Shown piece after piece: positions 15,741 to 23,236 of a DNA stretch of 35,138 bases. Source of the stretch: Companilactobacillus paralimentarius DSM 13238 = JCM 10415. Its GTDB lineage: Bacteria; Bacillota; Bacilli; Lactobacillales; Lactobacillaceae. Under the pieces are notes generated by a model. That model did not search any database, was not told the origin of the DNA, and saw only the letters and a list, made by a program, of their open reading frames with translations. Position 1 is the stretch's first letter, and the number at the start of each line of letters is the position of its first letter. The stretch covers positions 1 to 35,138 of the forward strand of contig NZ_AZES01000058.1 in NCBI RefSeq assembly GCF_001434985.1, given 5' to 3'. Made by a program: the position numbers and the translations under genes.

Positions 15741-16973
15741 TCAATCCTTTTGCTTTTTAGACGGTAGTACTTTATATTTACTTGGTTCTTTTTGTATATT
15801 GTTGTATGGATCATTAATAATGTAATAGTTAAATTCTGTGTCGTTCTTATGTTTTTTATATAATCTATAAATAGAGTATTGTTTTCCTTTAGTTCTAGCG
15901 ACTTCTAACTCATTAGATGACATGAAAAAGGGCGTTTCTATTCCTGATTTTGTTGATTTAACTTCTATATAGTGTTCTAGTATTTCGTTCTTTGTGTCTT
16001 TTTTAAAGGATAGGATATCATATCCTGCTCCGTCTCCTTCATCTACGGATAGGTGTTTGATCTGATCTACATATTCTTTTAATTTGGAATCTTTGGAAAG
16101 GATATCAATTTGATTTTTTATCACTAATTCTTCGCCTTCTAAGCCTTGCTTAGTATTACGCTCTAAATTATTGATGTAATCCGGTTTTCTTTTTGTGTTA
16201 CCCAGGTTTTTAGGTTTAGTTATTTCAAGATTTGTTGGTATCTGTGTTGGATTTTCTATTAAAATCATATCTTTATTAACGGATTTAGATTTTTTATTTT
16301 CGATTTTTTCTGTTAGTTTGTATAACGATTGGCCTTTAACAATATGGGCATTGACTTTATCAAAGGTAGTGTATAACGATTCTTTTAGTTCTTGATAAAC
16401 AGTAATCATATAATTAAGGTCTTGAGATAGAGCTTTATCTGTTGACATTTTTTGTAGATCATTAGTAGAGTAAAATTTGCTGAATATATTACCTAATTCG
16501 TAACCCTTAGGAAGTACTGTTCCAGTACCCTTATAATTTAAATTAATCTTATTTGAATTAAATCCGTTGATATCTTTTAAGAAGGGAAGATTGGCTTGCC
16601 AATATTTTGATACAAGCTCTATCTTTTTTTTAGGATCTTCTCGGGCGTAATTTTTTTGATAAAAAGTATAGCCTTGATTTAAAGACAGATAAACTCCGGA
16701 GAGGTCAGCAGTAAAAAGATAGACTATGTAATACCCTTTTTGGGCACTTTCAGTAATTTTTCTATCATAAATGCTTAACCAAGGTATAACAGCCCATTGT
16801 CCATTGCCTGCAGAGGCACTTATTTTATACTTGGTAGAATCTAAATTAGAAATGATATCAATTGATAGGGGTTCATTACGAATAGAATCTGCCAATTTGT
16901 TTTTGCTATATTGGGTTTCCTTCTCTGTTTGGTAATTTGTTAATACCATTAAAAGGTAATCTTTAAATAACAC
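15741..16973 (-). CDS. McrB N-terminal/DUF3578 plus DUF3883 nuclease-like protein, probable type IV restriction or defence factor
   Basis: This 410-residue protein starts at GTG 16973 behind a weak AGAGAAG. Residues about 10-190 match the McrB-N (DUF3578) DNA-recognition domain: GNGQWAVIPWLSIYDRKIT, SAQKGYYIVYLFTADLSGVY, LSLNQGYTFY. After a low-complexity Lys/Asn linker, residues about 270-405 form a DUF3883-type domain of the PD-(D/E)XK class: GLEGEELV, then GYDILSF (D319) and YIEVKST (E337, K339). This implies recognition of modified DNA coupled to cleavage, without the GTPase motor of classic McrB. It lies beside IS relics and other probable defence genes. Antiphage activity is inferred. 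Confidence 0.75.
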   Translation of the reverse strand: MLFKDYLLMVLTNYQTEKETQYSKNKLADSIRNEPLSIDIISNLDSTKYKISASAGNGQWAVIPWLSIYDRKITESAQKGYYIVYLFTADLSGVYLSLNQGYTFYQKNYAREDPKKKIELVSKYWQANLPFLKDINGFNSNKINLNYKGTGTVLPKGYELGNIFSKFYSTNDLQKMSTDKALSQDLNYMITVYQELKESLYTTFDKVNAHIVKGQSLYKLTEKIENKKSKSVNKDMILIENPTQIPTNLEITKPKNLGNTKRKPDYINNLERNTKQGLEGEELVIKNQIDILSKDSKLKEYVDQIKHLSVDEGDGAGYDILSFKKDTKNEILEHYIEVKSTKSGIETPFFMSSNELEVARTKGKQYSIYRLYKKHKNDTEFNYYIINDPYNNIQKEPSKYKVLPSKKQKD

Positions 16974-17151
16974 TTTTCTTCTCTTTTCTTAATTGTTAGC
17001 TTTACAACATATATAATAATACTTTCTCTTGAACGATAAAATTATTTTTTGGTATAGCGAATGCTTTTAGTAATTTAATGGTCTATCAAATGACTAAACT
17101 ATTGATTTAAAGGCATTTTAAAACTAGACCAATAATTTTGAAAAAATTAGG

Positions 17152-17616
17152 TCATTTTAAGGCCGGTAGATCAATTACTACTTGTTTCAAATGCTTCTCG
17201 TATGTAAGTAGCTGTTGTAATGGATGCAAACGTGGATCCCAAATACGTTTCCCCTGAGCATTAATCCCCACTGAAACTTGGACAACAGATAAATTATTGG
17301 TTGACTTTATCCTCGACCATTGTTTCAGCTCAAATAACATTATTTGATCACCATGCTTATGGTTATACCCCAACAGAACTGCATCAATTCTGGCACCTAA
17401 TGGCGTTTCATACTCTAAAACCATAACCAGATTACTTAATCCGGAATTATACAATACGTTAAGCAATACTGGCAATGAATTTTTCCACGACATATACTCT
17501 GAGTCTGAATGATCAATTTTGACCATTCCATGTTCATGATGCCACAATAAATCAGCCAGCTTATTATCATCGCTTAACTTCTTTAACTCCTCAACAGTCC
17601 TATAAAATGTCTCCAC
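17152..17616 (-). CDS. Isolated NERD/PD-(D/E)XK-like domain, resembles the N-terminus of a DUF2075 helicase
   Basis: The start is a GTG at 17616 preceded by GGGGAGTGA; 154 residues. MSWKNSLPVLLNVLYNSG (residues 42-59), VMVLEYETPLGARIDAVLLG (63-83) and MLFELKQWSRI (93-103) follow the nuclease-like pattern R-x-D ... ELKQW seen at the N-terminus of many DUF2075/Schlafen-like helicases. The frame stops at LPALK, where such proteins normally continue into a linker and helicase, so this is either a standalone nuclease-like protein or the stump of a longer gene. It is divergent from an intact DUF2075 helicase that carries a different N-terminal nuclease. It may be a displaced or replaced domain (inference). 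Confidence 0.6.
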   Translation of the reverse strand: METFYRTVEELKKLSDDNKLADLLWHHEHGMVKIDHSDSEYMSWKNSLPVLLNVLYNSGLSNLVMVLEYETPLGARIDAVLLGYNHKHGDQIMLFELKQWSRIKSTNNLSVVQVSVGINAQGKRIWDPRLHPLQQLLTYEKHLKQVVIDLPALK

Positions 17617-17760
17617 AACTGCTCACTCCCCACTTTCTACAAAAAATACAATATAATTTGATCACATTTTCAATTCTACTGTCTCATCGTCTATAATAAA
17701 TAATTGATTGTAACTCTTGCAATAGCATATTCCAATCCAAAATCGGAGGATTACATAATC

Positions 17761-19458
17761 ATGTCTAATAAATTTATAACTAAGGAATTTTCCATAGAAA
17801 AGGGGACTGGAAGATTGTCACCAATTCGTCTCAGACCTCGTGATAAAAAAGCGCTTGAAAATAATGATGCCATCTATATATATTTAGGGCCAAAAAATGT
17901 ATACGTTGGCCAAACTAAGCATTTTTTTAGTCGACACAAGCAGCATGTCCAAGAAAGTAATCATCGATACATAAACGGATCATATACCAAGGTCATAGTT
18001 GTCTTTGGCATATTAATCAATCAATTATCACTTGACGATATCGAAAAAAAACTCATAACTTATATCACGGCGGATTATGAGGACGATAGAAATATGACTG
18101 TTAATAATGGCACTTCAGGCAACGAATCCCCAGCTTATCAAAACCAAGATGAAGTCCTAACTGATTTCATAAATCCTTTTTGGGAAGAACTATTCAGTAA
18201 AGATTACGTGTTGAAGAAAAATTTAGCGGCTGTCAAAGAATCTATCCTATTCAAATATTCTCCCTTCACTTCACTTTCTGAAGAAAAAAATAACATCATT
18301 AATGAAATAATTAGACAACCCCAAAACTATATCGTCTCTGGATTGGCCGGTACAGGAAAAACTGTCGTTTTAACTAACTTGGCGGCCAGATTAAGTCAAA
18401 CCTACCCTAACAAACGTATTGCAGTGGTTGTTAAAACTAACTGGGTTAAAAGTGCTCAAAAGATTTTTCAAGCATATTCTGTTAAAAATATAGATGTCTT
18501 TACAGCTTATAAATTAATTAAAAGTGGTGAGCAGTATGATTACGTTCTGGTTGACGAAGCCCATCGACTTAGGAGGTATTATTCCAAAGGTAATCACGTT
18601 ACCCAAGACATTTTTAATAAAGATGAAAACCAGAATGAGCTTAAACTACTGGGAAAATTAAATCCATGCTTTATTTTATTTTATGATCCTGCTCAAACTA
18701 TTCGTCCATCTGACATTCCCAAAAAAGATTACAATACATTTCTCACCGATAATGAATTCAAAGAACTTAAACTTACCAAAGAGTATCGAGTCAATATCAA
18801 CGAGCTAAACAAAACATATACCAGTGATGATTTTATGACCGGAATTCAAGAATTCTTACAAATAGATTCCTCTAATGCAAAATTTGATCATAATATTTTC
18901 CAATCATACCTCACTAATCCAGATGCCTATTTTGGAGTGGTGAACTCAATTCATGAACTTTTTGACTATTTAGATGATTGTGAAAATTACGAACCTGCTA
19001 CTCAAAATCGTGTTATGGCTGGTTATACACGTGAATGGGCTAGTCATCAAAAGAAAAACAGAGATCGAAACGATGTCTATGACTGGGTAGAGGGTAACTA
19101 CCATTGGAAATGGAATTCTGATAGTGAAAACTGGTTGATGAAAAAGAATTCTCGCATTGAAATTGGTTCAATTCATGCTGTTCAAGGCATTGATCTTAAT
19201 TACGCAGGTGTTATTATTTCAACAGATATTTCTATTGATAATACCGGTAAAATAATCGGCATCCCGGAGAATTACAAAGATCGCAATGGTCAATACAAAT
19301 CCGATGACTACAGTAAAGAGGGTTTTTCAAACTTCATTAAGAATATTTACTATGTCCTTTTAACGCGAGGTATTGACGGCGTACGTGTATACTTTGAAGA
19401 CAAAAAAATGCAACAATATTTCTATGACTTTATGGGTATTAATAAGGAGGTTCAGTAA
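17761..19458 (+). CDS. GIY-YIG nuclease fused to DUF2075 superfamily I helicase, candidate defence protein
   Basis: The start at 17761 (565 residues) follows GGAGGA by ten bases; an upstream in-frame start has no site. Residues about 35-115 form a GIY-YIG endonuclease domain (AIYIYLGPKNVYVGQTKHF with R58 in the next helix and E95 in LDDIEKKLI). Residues about 170-560 form a DUF2075 ATPase/helicase: Walker A GLAGTGKT (194-201), DEAHR Walker B in YVLVDEAHRLR, LTKEYRVN sensor-like segment, and the C-terminal SIHAVQGIDLNYAG and NIYYVLLTRGIDGV motifs. It probably unwinds and cleaves foreign DNA. Its stop overlaps the start of the MazG-like gene, so they are translated together. The antiphage role is inferred. 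Confidence 0.85.
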   Translation: MSNKFITKEFSIEKGTGRLSPIRLRPRDKKALENNDAIYIYLGPKNVYVGQTKHFFSRHKQHVQESNHRYINGSYTKVIVVFGILINQLSLDDIEKKLITYITADYEDDRNMTVNNGTSGNESPAYQNQDEVLTDFINPFWEELFSKDYVLKKNLAAVKESILFKYSPFTSLSEEKNNIINEIIRQPQNYIVSGLAGTGKTVVLTNLAARLSQTYPNKRIAVVVKTNWVKSAQKIFQAYSVKNIDVFTAYKLIKSGEQYDYVLVDEAHRLRRYYSKGNHVTQDIFNKDENQNELKLLGKLNPCFILFYDPAQTIRPSDIPKKDYNTFLTDNEFKELKLTKEYRVNINELNKTYTSDDFMTGIQEFLQIDSSNAKFDHNIFQSYLTNPDAYFGVVNSIHELFDYLDDCENYEPATQNRVMAGYTREWASHQKKNRDRNDVYDWVEGNYHWKWNSDSENWLMKKNSRIEIGSIHAVQGIDLNYAGVIISTDISIDNTGKIIGIPENYKDRNGQYKSDDYSKEGFSNFIKNIYYVLLTRGIDGVRVYFEDKKMQQYFYDFMGINKEVQ

Positions 19459-19772
19459 TGAACTATGAGGATGTATTAGCTAAGCTAATTGAATTTAGAG
19501 ACCGTAAGCAGTGGCAGGAATACCATACGCTCATATCACTATCTAGGGCATTATCTATTGAGTCTTCTGAAGTAGAAAAGGTCTTTCTTTGGAAGCGCAA
19601 TGATGAAGATTTAGACTCCTCCGACATTGTCAACTTAAAGATGGAAGTAGCCGATGTTTTAACTTATGCTTACTATCTATGCGAAAAACTTGGAGAAAAC
19701 CCCAATGATTTAGTAAATGAAAAATTGGAAATAAATCAAACTCGCCATTGGAAATTCGATCATAAAGAGTAG
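19458..19772 (+). CDS. MazG-like nucleotide pyrophosphohydrolase
   Basis: This 104-residue protein starts at an ATG overlapping the helicase stop by one base (TAATG), behind AAGGAGG inside the helicase gene, which implies translational coupling. It has the all-alpha NTP pyrophosphatase metal-binding pattern: SIESSEVEKVFLWKRND (E-x-x-E, near residues 34-49) followed by LKMEVADVLTYAYYLCEKLG (E-x-x-D, near 68-87) and a C-terminal NEKLEINQTRHWKF. Family members hydrolyse (d)NTPs to monophosphates. In this context it may deplete or clean nucleotides during infection, or regulate the helicase-nuclease (inference). A hairpin follows. Confidence 0.85.
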   Translation: MNYEDVLAKLIEFRDRKQWQEYHTLISLSRALSIESSEVEKVFLWKRNDEDLDSSDIVNLKMEVADVLTYAYYLCEKLGENPNDLVNEKLEINQTRHWKFDHKE

Positions 19773-19797
19773 TGTACTGATTTCTATCTTAATCGTT

Positions 19798-19832
19798 AGG
19801 GCTCCTGACCATCCCAATCCGTCAGAAGCTCT
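19798..19832 (+). terminator. Probable terminator of the helicase-MazG operon
   Basis: AGGGCTCCTGAC (19798-19809) pairs with GTCAGAAGCTCT (19821-19832) with one mismatch and a wobble. It is followed by TTATTTTAT, a modest U-rich tail. Confidence 0.6.
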
Positions 19833-20175
19833 TATTTTATGTGCATTCCAACATAATGATGAATAATTTTTCGTCCGCTATAGGCTAATACCTTACATAC
19901 TGAACGCCCGTCATTAACTTCTTCAGCTTGCCTTTTTCCACTGTACGATTATTTCTTGACTAAAGTCTCCCTCCCAGGTAAAAAAGTTTAAAAATTGTCT
20001 TTTGACACAAACGAATGGTATTGTGTGCGCTCTTATCGGCGCGTATAGGGGGCGGGGCTATTGGACCCTACAAATAGTCTAACAACACTCATAAACAATT
20101 ATACAGCTTCCTGTGGCATGTCAGGTTTAGTACCTAAATTGTCACCTATCCCTGCGCACTTCCATCTTGTTGTTG
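19833..20175. other. Non-coding stretch between defence pair and ArpU-like gene, with G-rich motif copy B
   Basis: I see no supported gene in these 343 bases. A GC-rich block runs from about 20026 to 20070 and contains TAGGGGGCGGGGCTAT (20046-20061). It lies just downstream of the minus-strand ArpU-like gene, the usual place of a cos site and small terminase gene in prophages. A cos-like packaging role is a guess. Confidence 0.45.
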
Positions 20176-20598
20176 CTAACAACTAGCAATAGTATCTTTA
20201 TCATAGTAATTATTAGCAAAGTCTATAAGAGCATCGTCCCACAGGTCAATATAATCGCCACGATCTGAAAGGTTCATGACATCCATAATAATGTATTCAG
20301 ATGCACGATACTTATTAAAGTAAGTCAATGTAAGTATTTGTTTCTGTCTATCATTCAATGGCTCAACTGCTTTATCAATCTTATTAAGTTGTTCTTTAAT
20401 ATCTAAATACTTAATTAGTTTGTTCTCTGTTCCATTGCTATTACTACCATTTGATACATGAACAGGCTCTATACGAGTACCTTGTATGTCTGCTAATTCA
20501 TTGGCTTTGGTAACCATGCCCCAATAGTGTGTTAGTCGTGTGTTAGCCTTAGCAATTAAATGCATCCAATCTATTATTTCTTTGTAGCCTCTTGTCAT
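20176..20598 (-). CDS. ArpU-like / sigma-70 region 4-like phage late regulator
   Basis: This 140-residue protein starts after GAGGTG. The C-terminal half, LNDRQKQILTLTYFNKYRAS then EYIIMDVMNLSDRGDYIDLW and DDALIDFANNYY, has the layout of ArpU/DUF1492 regulators: a helical N-terminus and a region-4-like helix-turn-helix ending in a conserved ALI-F-A-Y helix. These control late (packaging/lysis) transcription in Gram-positive phages and are found at the end of the early operon. In a satellite it could link element transcription to helper-phage late functions. It is the last gene of the minus-strand early block. Confidence 0.65.
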   Translation of the reverse strand: MTRGYKEIIDWMHLIAKANTRLTHYWGMVTKANELADIQGTRIEPVHVSNGSNSNGTENKLIKYLDIKEQLNKIDKAVEPLNDRQKQILTLTYFNKYRASEYIIMDVMNLSDRGDYIDLWDDALIDFANNYYDKDTIASC

Positions 20599-20631
20599 TG
20601 ATACACCTCGTTAATTATATTTGCGTGGACA

Positions 20632-20662
20632 ATAAAAGGGATGCCACTTAATAACATCCCTT
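20632..20662 (-). terminator. Minus-strand hairpin terminator
   Basis: Arms AAGGGATG (20636-20643) and CATCCCTT (20655-20662) are perfect. On the minus strand the stem is followed by TTTATT. It would end transcripts from the replication block before the ArpU-like gene. Confidence 0.65.
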
Positions 20663-20669
20663 GATGGCT

Positions 20670-20888
20670 CTATTCGATAGGTTGCATGTATTTAATAACA
20701 ATGGGAAAACTATGAGCATTCTCAATATCTAATACAGTACAATCGTTATCCATTAATATATTGCATACATCATTGATGTATTTCTGTGTGCGAGTTGCAC
20801 GTTCATTATTATCTGAAATATAGCCACCACTTACTTCATAAGCGGTTACGATCTTAATTTGATACATCTGTTTAGTTTTATCTGTCAT
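20670..20888 (-). CDS. Small hypothetical protein of the satellite early block
   Basis: This 72-residue protein begins MTDKTKQMYQIKIVTAYEVS behind GGAGATG. It has mixed strand and helix character and a YINDVCNILMDNDCTVLDIE segment, with no membrane span and no motif I recognise. It lies 18 bases after the next upstream gene and ends at the terminator at 20632-20662, so it is probably an accessory gene of the replication operon. Confidence 0.6.
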   Translation of the reverse strand: MTDKTKQMYQIKIVTAYEVSGGYISDNNERATRTQKYINDVCNILMDNDCTVLDIENAHSFPIVIKYMQPIE

Positions 20889-20906
20889 TGTTTACATCTC
20901 CATTAA

Positions 20907-21320
20907 TTAAGACTTAATCTTACTTGAAATAACATTTGAATTAGTTTTACGCAAATTAGTTATACTTGATTGTCTTATATTAAAATGCCAATTTTGATTA
21001 TTCATATCCTTGGAATTATATCCAGCTATAATCATTGCTCCCTTAAATTGTCCATTAGAAATATAGAACCCTAACAGGGATTTACTGAATCGGTGTTTTA
21101 ATTGATATGAATCAGCTCTATCATTAATCCCTTTACTTGGAACTAATGTATTAAATATCCATGCTATTAGTATTGTTTGTTCTAATGGTTTTAATTCTAA
21201 AAACATACGTGGATTATCGTACCAATTCATTGGTTCACATTTAAAGCGTGATGGATCAAGTAATTTATGATGCTTCTTTATGTAATTGTAAAGCGGGTAA
21301 AAATCAGTTAATAGATCCAT
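20907..21320 (-). CDS. Hypothetical protein adjacent to the replication origin
   Basis: This 137-residue protein begins MDLLTDFYPLYNYIKKHHKL, after AAGGAA. It contains PMNWYDNPRMFLELKPLEQT and IAWIFNTLVPSKGIN segments and a basic, Ser/Asn-rich tail. It has no obvious helix-turn-helix or enzyme motif and no signal peptide. It is the first gene downstream of the iteron region on the minus strand, so a role in replication or in interference with a helper phage is possible, but this is position-based only. Confidence 0.6.
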   Translation of the reverse strand: MDLLTDFYPLYNYIKKHHKLLDPSRFKCEPMNWYDNPRMFLELKPLEQTILIAWIFNTLVPSKGINDRADSYQLKHRFSKSLLGFYISNGQFKGAMIIAGYNSKDMNNQNWHFNIRQSSITNLRKTNSNVISSKIKS

Positions 21321-21344
21321 GAGTGTGTTCCTTTCTAATTAATT

Positions 21345-21623
21345 TGTTCCATTTACTGGAACAAGTGGAACAATAGAACAAAGATGGAACAAGCCACTGT
21401 CTTACTCTATCAAGGGTTATGGAATAATATGTTCCATGTTCCAGTTATTTACGTGAAAAATTCTTTCTGTATAATTTCTGTGTTTTACCACTATACGTAC
21501 TACTACTCTTTATTTTTTTATTTTATAAAATAAAGTTAAAAAAGAGTGGAACATGGAACAAACTGGCTATAAAGGCTGTATTTACAGCGTTTAAACGTGT
21601 TCCAGTTTTGTTCCAATGTTCCA
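21345..21623. other. Probable replication origin: 11 exact TGTTCCA iterons around an AT-rich palindrome
   Basis: Exact copies of TGTTCCA lie on the plus strand at 21345, 21430, 21437, 21598, 21609 and 21617, and as TGGAACA at 21357, 21366, 21385, 21547 and 21554; TAGAACA at 21374 is a near copy. They form two outer clusters flanking an AT-rich palindrome (21505-21547, centre TTTATAAA) that could be the unwinding element. The cluster sits directly downstream of the primase and D5-helicase genes, as in satellite islands where the Rep helicase binds iterons at ori. No gene occupies this gap. Confidence 0.8.
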
Positions 21624-21631
21624 GTTTGTAA

Positions 21632-23236
21632 TTAATCATAACCGTTATCAGTAATAACTCGTATACCCATAAACCTAGAAACAGGATTAGCGGTATCTGA
21701 TATACCATTACCATTACGACTTTTCTTTTTATAAATTCCATACTTTTCCAATTTATTAGCTATTGTTGAAATACTCATTTTATCTGAATAACCGTTGCCC
21801 CTTGCGTATTTAACCCAAGCATCATGAATATAAACAGCCTTTTCTCCATTAGTATCATCATTAGTAAATTCAAAGCAATCACTTATAAATTGTTTAAATT
21901 TATCATTATCATCTTTCCATTTATTCGTACTAATTTGTACACTTCTAGGAATGGTAAAAGCATTTCTCTTTATTACTTTGCTAAATAGTTGCATACAATT
22001 AACTGCAAAAATAGGAGCTTCTTTTTTGATTTTGTTCATGTCTATATCATTCCACCACTCGGGATGTCCATTAGGTTCATTTCTAGTATTAGGACTGATC
22101 GTATCAATAGTAATTAATCTGCTGGCAAAACCATCTGTATCATCCTTAAACTTTGGTAAGCTGTTAGCCGAAAAAAGAAGTTTTGCATAGTTTCTAAAAT
22201 GAAAACCTGTTATGCCCTTAAATTCTGCATTAATTGAATCACCACCAGTTAAATTCTTTAAAATAGCGGTATTTTCAATATATTCATCATCAATATCAGC
22301 AACCATATTTACTTCTTTTCTAAACAATTCCGCTGTATTAAATCTGTTTTGCTTACCTCCCATTTGATCGGGTGGAATAGCTGAATTATTATCATCACCA
22401 ATTACATTCTTTAAAACGTGGTTAATAAATGTGCTTTTACCATTGCCACCTGTTCCATGTAAAAATACCGCCTTATTGAATTTTGAATATGAGTGATAAA
22501 ACATATAGCCTATATATTCTTTCAAAGTAATGGATGCATCACCAAACATCTTTTTCATAAGATGATCAGTGGCGGGACATTCATTTATATCTGGATTGAT
22601 ATTATAGTTGTGGTACGTTAGCAAATAATTATTAGGATTGTGGGGCTGTAACTCATCAGTCAAAATGTTATAAGTTCCATTTTTAAAGGCAACTAATTCG
22701 GGACGAGCTGTATCGAAAGGTGATTTATTTCCGAGTGACCTATCAAACATCATTCGTAAAATATAAAGTCTAACCCTGTTAACCGTGTTATTTTCATAAA
22801 CACCCCATGCACGTAAATCTCTTGTTAATATGCTTTCAATAGTTGCTTGTGATTCGCCCTTACCATATATGTTCCAAATGCCTTTATTAGGTAGGTAATT
22901 AAAACCCTCCATCATTCCTTTAGATCGTTTCATAATATTGGTTCTAAGGAATGCATCACCATAAGTAACGTCATCCACATCATGATTTAAAGTAATACTA
23001 CCGCCTAATTTATTCCTAGTGGGTTTTTTATACACAAACCATAAATCTAGCCATTTAGGTGTTCTCTCATTAGCTTGTTCGTTATAGGCTCTCAATGTAT
23101 CGGGATCACTTGCCACTTCTTCAGACGGGTAGGGTGTAAAACTAATATCATAAGGCACTAACTCAGGTGGACTAGTCACAATCTCTGTTTTACTATTATC
23201 AATTGTTTCTTTTATTTCTTTGGGTAATTCTTTCAT
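21632..23236 (-). CDS. D5/P4-type superfamily III replicative helicase
   Basis: This 534-residue ATPase overlaps the end of the primase-polymerase gene by four bases (ATGA-type coupling). The central region contains FLHGTGGNGKSTFINHVLK (Walker A GTGGNGKST, 261-269), MVADIDDEYIENTAILKNLTG (Walker B-like and sensor region), GGDSINAEFK and KLLFSANSLPKFKD, matching phage/plasmid primase-helicases of the D5/P4 family. The N-terminal approximately 200 residues include the D5_N-like domain (VAFKNGTYNILTDEL). The C-terminus carries a winged-helix-like tail (GYSDKMSISTIANKLEKYGI) that may bind the iterons next door. Together with the prim-pol it forms the replication module. Confidence 0.9.
   Translation of the reverse strand: MKELPKEIKETIDNSKTEIVTSPPELVPYDISFTPYPSEEVASDPDTLRAYNEQANERTPKWLDLWFVYKKPTRNKLGGSITLNHDVDDVTYGDAFLRTNIMKRSKGMMEGFNYLPNKGIWNIYGKGESQATIESILTRDLRAWGVYENNTVNRVRLYILRMMFDRSLGNKSPFDTARPELVAFKNGTYNILTDELQPHNPNNYLLTYHNYNINPDINECPATDHLMKKMFGDASITLKEYIGYMFYHSYSKFNKAVFLHGTGGNGKSTFINHVLKNVIGDDNNSAIPPDQMGGKQNRFNTAELFRKEVNMVADIDDEYIENTAILKNLTGGDSINAEFKGITGFHFRNYAKLLFSANSLPKFKDDTDGFASRLITIDTISPNTRNEPNGHPEWWNDIDMNKIKKEAPIFAVNCMQLFSKVIKRNAFTIPRSVQISTNKWKDDNDKFKQFISDCFEFTNDDTNGEKAVYIHDAWVKYARGNGYSDKMSISTIANKLEKYGIYKKKSRNGNGISDTANPVSRFMGIRVITDNGYD

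Noticed and set aside
15721-15742. GAGCCG/CGGCTC hairpin as terminator of the McrB-N/DUF3883 gene
   Set aside because: It overlaps the stop codon and is not followed by a T run on the minus strand; more likely part of the IS30 remnant.
20090-20175. Minus-strand reading ending GDNLGTKPDMPQEAV after the ArpU-like stop, possibly a frameshifted C-terminus or small terminase start
   Set aside because: It has only about 26 codons, no start or ribosome site, and no family I can name; a frameshift cannot be shown without homologues.
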